A DNA stretch of 5,949 nt from Cryomorphaceae bacterium (GTDB lineage Bacteria; Bacteroidota; Bacteroidia; Flavobacteriales_G; Salibacteraceae). The position numbers and the translations under genes are program-made. Position 1 is the first letter of the stretch, and every line of letters begins with the position of its first letter. Below the pieces are notes generated by a model. That model was not told the DNA's origin. It ran no database searches and worked only from the letters and a program-made list of their open reading frames with translations. The stretch is from assembly GCA_003564735.1 (NCBI GenBank), contig PXEK01000174.1, positions 1-5,949 of the forward strand, read 5' to 3'. Positions 1-5,086 of this stretch are shown here, piece after piece.

Positions 1-409
1 CCGGGCTTCGCGCTTTGTTCCTCCTATCGTCGGAACGCGACTACGCCCTGCGAAACACCTTTTGCTGACCGTAAGCCCGTGGGGATACGTCACTACTTAC
101 CAAATCAAATGCCGTATTTAGGGATAAGAGAACAAAAGCCCGATGCCATAAATTCTATGAAAATTTGAATGTAACCGCACTCTTTTCTTCAGGGAATTTC
201 GTCAAGATTCGAAAAGCAACGGGCTGAGGAGAATTTAAGGCTCAGAGGTAAATGCTGAACTCCCCTTGCCGTTCGTACATATCAGCAGGTTCAAACGTTG
301 TTTGGCGGGGTTCTGAACATAAAAAAACATATCAAAAAAAATACTCGAATAAAATTGAAAATCTGAGTCAATTCAACAGGCTGTATTACTTTCGCACAAA
401 ACAAATAAC
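1..409. other. Non-coding stretch upstream of the first gene
   Basis: I can support no gene here. Plus frame 1 is open from the left edge to a TGA at about 166-168 (55 codons), but it has no start in view and resembles no family I know. The first 130 nt or so are richer in G+C than the A-rich 320-409 part, so the two ends may have different origins. Small hairpins are visible: a nested set within 3-48 (GGGC/GCCC outside, GTTCC/GGAAC inside), TTTCG/CGAAA around 197-215, and CAAAC-GTT-GTTTG at 292-304. None has a T-run that would make it a clear terminator. I found no tRNA, tmRNA, RNase P or SRP RNA signature. The promoter of the downstream gene cluster probably lies in the A/T-rich 320-409 part, but no complete -33/-7 pair is visible. 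Confidence 0.5.
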
Positions 410-844
410 ATGTACGACATACTCAAACAAACCCACTATGTACTGATGATATTATTGTTGGTACTGCTATTATTCACCATATTCAGGTTTGCGGTTAACG
501 CCAATCAAAAAAAACCTTTTGGTGCTTTTGAAGACAAACAAAGCTTGGCCGTGTTGATTTTAACGCACATTCAATTGCTCATTGGCCTTATTCTTTTGTT
601 TAGCGGTCCGTGGGCAAGTTACTTTAGCCAAATGGGTGAGGTAATGGGCAACTCTGATTTACGCTTTAAAGTGGTGGAGCACCCCACCACCATGATTTTG
701 GCGGTTGTAGCCGTTACCATTGGCAGGGCACGAGGCAAACGCCAACCCAACGATGCGGCTAAATTCAAACAAATCGCCTTGTTTTACGGCATCGGTTTAT
801 TGCTCATGGTCATTCGCATACCGTGGAGCACGATGGGAAATTAA
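410..844 (+). CDS. Four-helix membrane protein, cytochrome-b-like family of Bacteroidota
   Basis: This 144-residue integral membrane protein has four hydrophobic helices, at about residues 10-28, 45-65, 92-106 and 120-137, and no separate signal peptide. Polar loops carry KK (34-35) and RARGKR (106-111), which suggests that the second loop faces the cytoplasm. Three histidines lie in or at the edge of helices: H9, H53 (THIQLL) and H91 (the EHPTTM motif). From memory, similar Bacteroidota proteins with HIQ, EH and IGRxxxK motifs are often annotated as cytochrome B or hypothetical. Heme binding is therefore plausible but is not shown by the sequence. The ATG at 410 is chosen because the first helix follows directly and the upstream DNA is A-rich, as is usual before Bacteroidota starts; there is no Shine-Dalgarno site. 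The stop lies 3 nt before hflX, so the two are very probably co-transcribed. Confidence 0.85.
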   Translation: MYDILKQTHYVLMILLLVLLLFTIFRFAVNANQKKPFGAFEDKQSLAVLILTHIQLLIGLILLFSGPWASYFSQMGEVMGNSDLRFKVVEHPTTMILAVVAVTIGRARGKRQPNDAAKFKQIALFYGIGLLLMVIRIPWSTMGN

Positions 845-847
845 TTT

Positions 848-2047
848 ATGGATAAAAACGAACTTATAAATACGGCCGGAACGGTTGAAACCGCAGTTTT
901 GGTGGGATTGGTTGTTCCCGGTCAAACACAGGAACAGCTCGTGGAATATCTTGACGAATTGGCGTTTTTGGCTCAAACCGCCGGTATTGAAACCAAAAAG
1001 CGATTCTCACAGCAACTCAACGCACCCGACTCCCGATTTTTTGTGGGTAAAGGCAAACTGGAGGAGATTGGCGACTTTATCAAAGATCACAAGATCGATA
1101 CGGTTATTTTTGATGACGACCTCTCTCCCTCGCAACTGCGTAATGTTGAGAACAGACTCAAGGTGAAAATTTATGATCGCAGTTTGCTCATTCTCGATAT
1201 TTTTCAACTGCGCGCGCAAACCCGCCAAGCCAAAACTCAGGTGGAACTGGCGCGATCGCAATACTTGCTGCCTCGACTCACGCGTATGTGGACGCACTTA
1301 GAAAGACAACGCGGAGGCACGGGCACACGCGGGGGTGCGGGTGAAAAAGAAATCGAAACCGACCGACGTATTATTCGGGATAAAATTGCCAAGCTGAGCG
1401 AGAAACTCAAAACCATTGAAAAACAAAAGGCTACCCAACGCAAAAACAGGCAGGGCATGGTGCGAGTGGCTTTGGTAGGATATACCAACGTGGGGAAGAG
1501 TACCATTATGAATACCCTGTCGAAATCGGAGGTTTTCGCCGAGAATAAACTGTTTGCCACCCTAGATACTACCGTGCGCAAAGTGGTGATTCACAATTTA
1601 CCTTTTTTGCTCAGCGATACGGTGGGTTTTATTCGCAAGTTACCTCACCAGTTGGTAGAATCGTTCAAATCAACCCTTGATGAAGTGCGTGAATCAGATT
1701 ATCTTATTCATGTGGTAGATGTATCGCACCCCAACTTTGAGGAGCAAATACAAACCGTAAACGAAACGCTGTCTGAAATCATAAAAGATGAGAAGCCTAT
1801 GCTCATGGTATTCAATAAAATTGATCAATACCGAGCGTTGGAAGAGGGCGAGTTTGACGAGACGGGTAATGAGCAACATACGGTATCTTTGGAGGATATC
1901 AAGAAACACTACTCGGCAAAAAAGCATCCGAGTATATTTGTATCGGCAAAAGACAAGGTGAACTTTGATGAGTTTAAGGATTTAATTTACAACAAAATCA
2001 AATCTATTCACGCACGGCGTTACCCGTACAATAACTTTTTATATTAG
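848..2047 (+). CDS. hflX: GTPase HflX, ribosome-splitting factor
   Basis: HflX is a cytosolic GTPase that binds the 50S subunit and splits stalled or stress-inactivated 70S ribosomes. The 399-residue length fits the family. Residues 12-110 form the N-terminal HflX domain, including the FFVGKGKLEEI segment (64-74). A helical linker follows and carries the glycine-rich family signature (GTGTRGGAGEKEIETDRR, 157-174). The G domain has all five motifs: G1 GYTNVGKS (211-218), G2 around ATLDTT (237-242), G3 DTVG (257-260), G4 NKID (323-326) and G5 SAK (366-368). The C-terminus ends RYPYNNFLY, as I recall for Bacteroidota homologues. In the signature, the usual RGPGET is replaced by RGGAGEK, one residue longer. 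No Shine-Dalgarno sequence is visible, and the start lies 3 nt after the preceding stop, so translation may be coupled. The family assignment is near certain; the role is taken from characterised HflX proteins. Confidence 0.97.
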   Translation: MDKNELINTAGTVETAVLVGLVVPGQTQEQLVEYLDELAFLAQTAGIETKKRFSQQLNAPDSRFFVGKGKLEEIGDFIKDHKIDTVIFDDDLSPSQLRNVENRLKVKIYDRSLLILDIFQLRAQTRQAKTQVELARSQYLLPRLTRMWTHLERQRGGTGTRGGAGEKEIETDRRIIRDKIAKLSEKLKTIEKQKATQRKNRQGMVRVALVGYTNVGKSTIMNTLSKSEVFAENKLFATLDTTVRKVVIHNLPFLLSDTVGFIRKLPHQLVESFKSTLDEVRESDYLIHVVDVSHPNFEEQIQTVNETLSEIIKDEKPMLMVFNKIDQYRALEEGEFDETGNEQHTVSLEDIKKHYSAKKHPSIFVSAKDKVNFDEFKDLIYNKIKSIHARRYPYNNFLY

Positions 2048-2073
2048 CAAGCGTAAGTTTACCGCATACCTCT

Positions 2074-2358
2074 ATGGAAAAAAAGGTTTACACATTGCAT
2101 AAAAACCCCGGGTTGCTTCCCTTGTGGAAGGAAATTCTCATTTACCCCGTTTTTTTCTTTAGGGAGTTTAAACGCGACATCACGGTTAACGATGGCGGAT
2201 TTAAAGAATCGATACTGTTATTCAAAGAGGAGGCAAAGCGGTTGTTTGATGCTTCGGGGGATTGGGTTGTGAAGATTTATGTGCTTTTTGTGTTGATTAT
2301 TCTGCCGCTACTCATCAACTTTTTGTTGTCGCCGTATTTTAAAGAGATTACGGAGTAG
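2074..2358 (+). CDS. Small protein of unknown function with one C-terminal membrane helix
   Basis: This 94-residue protein belongs to no family I recognise. The N-terminal two thirds is amphipathic and charged, with an aromatic stretch (YPVFFFREF, 24-32) followed by a soluble-looking region rich in K, E and D (33-64). One clear transmembrane helix spans about residues 65-86 (VVKIYVLFVLIILPLLINFLL), followed by a short tail, SPYFKEITE. This suggests a tail-anchored protein with the bulk of the chain in the cytoplasm, but a second weak membrane-associated segment at 20-30 is possible. It starts 26 nt after the hflX stop on the same strand and is followed by a weak terminator, so it is probably the last gene of the operon. 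No ribosome binding site is visible. Its protein-like composition and operon position make it likely to be real. It may be confined to close relatives. Confidence 0.7.
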   Translation: MEKKVYTLHKNPGLLPLWKEILIYPVFFFREFKRDITVNDGGFKESILLFKEEAKRLFDASGDWVVKIYVLFVLIILPLLINFLLSPYFKEITE

Positions 2359-2370
2359 AGACTCTTTTTT
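2352..2370 (+). terminator. Weak intrinsic terminator overlapping the stop codon of the 94-residue gene
   Basis: GAGT (2353-2356) pairs with ACTC (2361-2364) around the loop AGAG, with a G-T pair outside, and a run of six T follows at 2365-2370. The TAG stop codon (2356-2358) begins in the stem and ends in the loop. The stem is only 4-5 bp, so termination may be partial; ribosomes reaching the stop would also cover it. It is the only candidate end signal for the 410-2358 cluster. Confidence 0.35.
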
Positions 2371-2552
2371 AATGTAAAAGGTTTTTTCGCCGGGCTCATA
2401 CTCGTTTTAAGCTACTCTTCAATCATTGCCATTGACAGCTTCATGAAAATTTCAAAGGAAATCATAAACACAGTTCAGTCTGTTTGATATGGTTTTAAAA
2501 ACCAATCCAACGGCGATTTAAATATATCACACGAAAAATGAGCTTTTGCCTT

Positions 2553-2560
2553 TATATTTG
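2553..2560 (+). promoter_or_regulatory. Candidate Bacteroidota -7 promoter box for uup
   Basis: TATATTTG exactly matches the TAnnTTTG consensus of the primary Bacteroidota sigma factor and lies 67 nt before the ATG of the ABC-F gene, in the spacer where a promoter is expected. However, no TTTG or TTG is present about 19-20 bp upstream, where the -33 element should be (the sequence there is A-rich), so only half the promoter is recognisable. The rest of the spacer (2371-2552) shows no gene, only very short frames. Confidence 0.3.
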
Positions 2561-2582
2561 ACCTGCCACCACCTCATCTTTT

Positions 2583-2607
2583 CATTCGGTATGCTCACCA
2601 TTCGGTA
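2583..2607 (+). repeat. 9-bp direct repeat before uup
   Basis: CATTCGGTA occurs at 2583-2591 and again at 2599-2607, with 7 nt between copies (16 nt start to start). The pair lies between the candidate -7 box (2553-2560) and the uup start (2628), so it would fall in the 5' untranslated region. It could be a protein-binding pair, an RNA element or a coincidence; the sequence alone does not decide. Confidence 0.35.
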
Positions 2608-2627
2608 ATATTACGCAATTTTGTAAA

Positions 2628-4502
2628 ATGAATTATTTATCTGTTGAAGAAGTCAGTAAACGCTATGGCGAAAAGGTACTTTTTGAAAACATCACCTTCG
2701 GGATATCGAAAGGTCAAAAAACAGCTTTGGTAGCGAGAAACGGTACGGGGAAGTCGAGCTTGATGCGCATCATATCGGGGTTAGACAGTGCCGATAGCGG
2801 AAGTGTAGTTTTCAGAACCGGCATTACCCCGGGGTTTCTGGCACAAGACCCCCGGTTTGACAACTCCAAAACGGTATTGGAAACCGTATTTACCGGCGAC
2901 TCGGCAGAAATGAAAGCGGTAAAAGAATACCAAAACGCCCTCAAAACCGGTGACGACAAACAAATTGAAGTCGCTTTTGAAAAAGTGGAACGACTCAACG
3001 CCTGGGATTTTGAGTACAAGGCGAAGCAAATCATTGGAAAGCTCAACACGGGCGAGTTAGACCAACTTGTGGGAGAACTCTCGGGCGGACAAGTAAAAAG
3101 GCTGGCACTGGCGCACTTACTGATATCCGAACCCGATTTACTCATTTTAGACGAGCCCACTAACCATTTGGATTTATCGATGATTGAATGGCTTGAAGAG
3201 TATTTAAGTCGGACAAACATTACGTTGTTTATGGTGACGCACGACCGCTATTTTTTAGATCGGGTGTGCAATGAAATACTCGAACTCGACGAGGGCATAC
3301 TTCACAAGTACAAAGGCAACTACGCGTACTTTTTGGAAAATCGCGATTCGCGAATGCAAAATTTAGCCGCCGAAACCGAAAAGAACAAAAACCTGTTGCG
3401 CAAAGAAATGGAGTGGTTACGCCGACAACCCAAAGCCAGAGGCACAAAGTCGAAAGCCCGCATTGATGCGGTTGAGGATATCGCAAAAAAAGCCTCCCGT
3501 AAAGTAACTGAAGAAAAACCGGAGTTCGATACCGTTATGCAGCGGTTGGGAAGTAAAATTTTAGAACTCCACTCGGTGGTAAAAAAGTTTGACGATAAAA
3601 TTCTTGTGAACGGACTCGATCACAAGTTTCAGGCCGGTGAAAAAATAGGCATTATAGGGCCCAACGGCGCCGGGAAATCAACCCTGCTCAAAATGATTAT
3701 GGGTGAAGAGGACGTAAGCGGCGGTAAAATTGTTACCGGCGACACTGTCGTTTTCGGGTATTATGGTCAGTCCGGCATTCGGTTCAAAAAAGACGAGCGC
3801 GTGATTGAGGCCGTTACCCGCATTGCAGAGTTTATTCCGACCAAAAAAGGGCATGACATCAGTGCTTCAGAACTACTGGAGCGGTTTCTCTTTCCCAAGA
3901 ATATGCACTATTTGCGCATCGAGAAATTGAGCGGCGGGGAAAAACGCCGACTGTACTTGTTGCAGGTGTTGATGAAAAATCCGAATTTCTTGATTTTGGA
4001 TGAGCCTACTAATGATTTGGATATCCTTACGCTCAACGTGCTTGAAGGGTATTTGGCAGAGTTTAAAGGGTGCGTCATCATTGTATCGCACGACCGCTAT
4101 TTCATGGATAAGATTGTGGATTCTCTGTTTGTTTTTCAAGAGGGAGGTTACATTCGCAACTTCCCGGGAAATTACAGCAGATACCGTGAGGCGGCACAAA
4201 AAGAAAGTAGAGCCGAAAAGCAAAAAGCACAGTCCGTTACATCTCCCAAAAAATCGACTTCTACAGACGAAACGCGAGTAAAGGAAAAAAAGAAATTGAG
4301 CTACAACGAGCAACGGGAGTTTGACCGCTTGGAGCGTGAGATTGAGGAATTAGAGAAGGAAAAAAGCGAACTCACCACCCTGATGAGCGAAGCCGCCACC
4401 GACGCCGAAAAATTACAAGAAGCAGGCGCCAGAATGGGCGAGGTTATTGAGGCGTTGGAAGAAAAGGAAATGCGATGGTTAGAGTTATCTGAGTATGCAT
4501 AG
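2628..4502 (+). CDS. uup: ABC-F family ATPase, Uup type
   Basis: This 624-residue soluble protein has two ABC ATPase domains and no membrane segment, which defines ABC-F. Domain 1 has Walker A ARNGTGKS (36-43), signature LSGGQ (151-155), Walker B LLILDEP (171-177) and switch histidine H206. A charged ABC-F linker spans about 240-305 (EWLRRQPKARGTKSKARID, 262-280). Domain 2 has Walker A GPNGAGKS (344-351), LSGGE (434-438), FLILDEP (454-460) and H488. After a K/S-rich hinge (525-555), a predicted coiled coil (about 558-618) matches the C-terminal domain that distinguishes Uup from EttA. E. coli Uup binds branched DNA, reduces precise transposon excision and also acts on ribosomes; which role dominates here is unknown. 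Both catalytic glutamates (E176, E459) are intact. The first Walker A has A in place of the usual first G, which I recall as common in Bacteroidota. It is probably monocistronic, and no strong terminator follows. Confidence 0.93.
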   Translation: MNYLSVEEVSKRYGEKVLFENITFGISKGQKTALVARNGTGKSSLMRIISGLDSADSGSVVFRTGITPGFLAQDPRFDNSKTVLETVFTGDSAEMKAVKEYQNALKTGDDKQIEVAFEKVERLNAWDFEYKAKQIIGKLNTGELDQLVGELSGGQVKRLALAHLLISEPDLLILDEPTNHLDLSMIEWLEEYLSRTNITLFMVTHDRYFLDRVCNEILELDEGILHKYKGNYAYFLENRDSRMQNLAAETEKNKNLLRKEMEWLRRQPKARGTKSKARIDAVEDIAKKASRKVTEEKPEFDTVMQRLGSKILELHSVVKKFDDKILVNGLDHKFQAGEKIGIIGPNGAGKSTLLKMIMGEEDVSGGKIVTGDTVVFGYYGQSGIRFKKDERVIEAVTRIAEFIPTKKGHDISASELLERFLFPKNMHYLRIEKLSGGEKRRLYLLQVLMKNPNFLILDEPTNDLDILTLNVLEGYLAEFKGCVIIVSHDRYFMDKIVDSLFVFQEGGYIRNFPGNYSRYREAAQKESRAEKQKAQSVTSPKKSTSTDETRVKEKKKLSYNEQREFDRLEREIEELEKEKSELTTLMSEAATDAEKLQEAGARMGEVIEALEEKEMRWLELSEYA

Positions 4503-4586
4503 GTTTTCGGTATTTATCTCTAAGTATTTCATTTTCAAACGGTTTTCCATGCGGCTTTGCGTAAAACTCTTCGCACGGTTTTCATG

Positions 4587-4621
4587 AGCTTTTAGCCTTT
4601 AGCCTTTGGCTATTAGCTATC
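4587..4621 (+). repeat. Five-unit 7-nt tandem array with inverted symmetry
   Basis: The sequence reads as consecutive heptamers AGCTTTT, AGCCTTT, AGCCTTT, GGCTATT, AGCTATC. It is also an imperfect palindrome: AGCTTTTAGCC (4587-4597) pairs with GGCTATTAGCT (4608-4618) at 9 of 11 positions. An inner TAGCC-TTT-GGCTA hairpin (4600-4612) is perfect. It lies 85 nt after the uup stop and may also contribute to transcript ends, but no T-run follows the stem. Confidence 0.7.
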
Positions 4622-4626
4622 CCCTG

Positions 4627-4668
4627 CAACTCGACCTAGACCTTGACCTTGACCTTGTCCTCAACCTT
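4627..4668 (+). repeat. Hexanucleotide tandem array, consensus GACCTT
   Basis: Seven consecutive 6-nt units are visible: CAACTC, GACCTA, GACCTT, GACCTT, GACCTT, GTCCTC, AACCTT. The three central copies are identical and the flanks are progressively degenerate, as expected from slippage followed by mutation. Read in frame this would encode a Leu-Asp repeat, but there is no sign of a real gene across it. Confidence 0.75.
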
Positions 4669-4719
4669 CTCGTTCCTTGTTGTAATTGTGACTTCACCCG
4701 CAACGTCTTTTCAGCTCAC
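4668..4719 (+). repeat. Intergenic direct repeat, copy 1
   Basis: This 52-nt segment aligns without gaps to 4823-4874 at an offset of exactly 155 nt, with about 44 of 52 positions identical. The last 32 nt (4688-4719; GTGACTTCACCCGCAACGTC and on) match 31 of 32. Similarity is weaker in the first 24 nt (17 of 24). The copy runs directly into a 7-nt array (4714-4741). Confidence 0.85.
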
Positions 4720-4741
4720 TGCTCACAGCTTACGGTTCACG
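4714..4741 (+). repeat. 7-nt tandem array, four units, consensus GCTCACG
   Basis: The units are GCTCACT, GCTCACA, GCTTACG and GTTCACG. The array starts within the last bases of direct-repeat copy 1 and ends before the hairpin at 4761-4812. It has the same consensus as the longer array at 4869-4917. Confidence 0.75.
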
Positions 4742-4760
4742 CACTTCCGGCCGCAAGCCG

Positions 4761-4812
4761 TCCCGACTTAGAAGCTTCGGAATTTTATTCCGCTAAAGCT
4801 TCTTGTTCGGGA
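4761..4812. repeat. Long imperfect hairpin between the two direct-repeat copies
   Basis: TCCCGA (4761-4766) pairs with TCGGGA (4807-4812). AGAAGCTT (4770-4777) pairs with AAGCTTCT (4796-4803). CGGAAT (4778-4783) pairs with ATTCCG (4787-4792) around a TTT loop. The only interruptions are a 3-nt internal loop and a CTA bulge (4793-4795). With about 20 pairs it is the strongest secondary structure in the window. It has no T-run on either strand, so it is not an ordinary terminator; it resembles REP-type extragenic palindromes, though no RAYT transposase is present. Confidence 0.7.
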
Positions 4813-4822
4813 ACCCTTCACC

Positions 4823-4874
4823 TCTCCTCCCTTGCAGCATTCGTGATTTCACCCGCAACGTCTTTTCAGCTCAC
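4823..4874 (+). repeat. Intergenic direct repeat, copy 2
   Basis: This is the partner of 4668-4719 at an offset of 155 nt. Its conserved core is 4843-4874, which matches 4688-4719 at 31 of 32 positions. It runs into a longer 7-nt array than copy 1 does. Confidence 0.85.
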
Positions 4875-4917
4875 GGTTCACCGCTTACAGCTTACGCTTC
4901 ACGCCTGACGGTTCTGA
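4869..4917 (+). repeat. 7-nt tandem array, seven units, consensus GCTCACG
   Basis: The units are GCTCACG, GTTCACC, GCTTACA, GCTTACG, CTTCACG, CCTGACG and a decayed GTTCTGA. Compared with the array at 4714-4741, it is three units longer. The shared ACAGCTTACG...TTCACGC stretch is displaced by exactly one unit relative to the direct-repeat cores, which implies unit gain or loss after the duplication. Confidence 0.75.
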
Positions 4918-4923
4918 CCAAAA

Positions 4924-4951
4924 TAAAAAAAGGTGGAGACCAACCCACCTT
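4924..4951 (-). terminator. Intrinsic terminator for comM
   Basis: On the minus strand, AAGGTGG (4951-4945) pairs with CCACCTT (4936-4930) in a perfect 7-bp stem with an 8-nt loop, followed by a run of T (4930-4925 read on the minus strand). On the plus strand only A-rich DNA precedes the stem and no T-run follows, so it acts on leftward transcripts. It lies 136 nt beyond the comM stop, the nearest minus-strand gene. Confidence 0.8.
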
Positions 4952-5086
4952 ATCAAAAGAGCAAGAATATAACGCGATTGTTATTAATGGTACAAATGTT
5001 CAACAACCGCTGTAATTGTGCAATACCAAACGGGAATGCGGCGGTGCAAATCAAGAATACGGCCGATTACGGATGATGAACGGCAG
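4952..5086 (-). other. 3' untranslated region of comM
   Basis: These 135 nt separate the comM stop from its terminator. The minus strand has no ATG here, so no further gene with a standard start fits. The length is larger than needed for a plain terminator and could hold a 3'-derived small RNA, but I see no specific structure supporting that. Confidence 0.4.

Noticed and set aside
1..168. Frame open from the left edge for 55 codons, possibly the end of an upstream gene
   Set aside because: No family is recognisable and nothing but the absence of stops supports it. Hairpins in the same stretch argue for non-coding DNA. Sequence to the left would decide.
384..394. Possible -7 box (TACTTTCG) before the four-helix protein gene
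   Set aside because: It has one mismatch to TAnnTTTG, and no -33 TTTG or TTG lies at the proper distance; the nearest TTG is about 30 nt upstream.
252..446. A 64-codon open frame overlapping the start of the four-helix protein gene
   Set aside because: It overlaps a better-supported gene in another frame, has no helix or domain pattern, and its end is only the shifted reading of the real gene's start.
2436..2487. Very short minus-strand and plus-strand frames (14-17 codons) in the spacer before uup
   Set aside because: They are too short, lack start signals, and look like chance frames. A decayed gene cannot be shown without a search.
4550..4583. TGCG/CGCA stem followed by CGGTTTTC as a terminator for uup
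   Set aside because: The stem is only 4 bp with a 10-nt loop and a broken T-run. CGGTTTTC also occurs just upstream as a direct repeat (4540-4547), so the T-run is not specific to a hairpin.
4606..4908. A 100-codon open frame on the plus strand across the repeats
   Set aside because: It starts inside the 7-nt array and translates the hexamer array as Leu-Asp repeats and the heptamer arrays as low-complexity sequence. It has no protein-like composition and no plausible start context.
4803..5015. A 70-codon plus-strand frame over the second repeat copy and the comM terminator
   Set aside because: It runs through the heptamer array and the minus-strand terminator, with no domain or compositional support.
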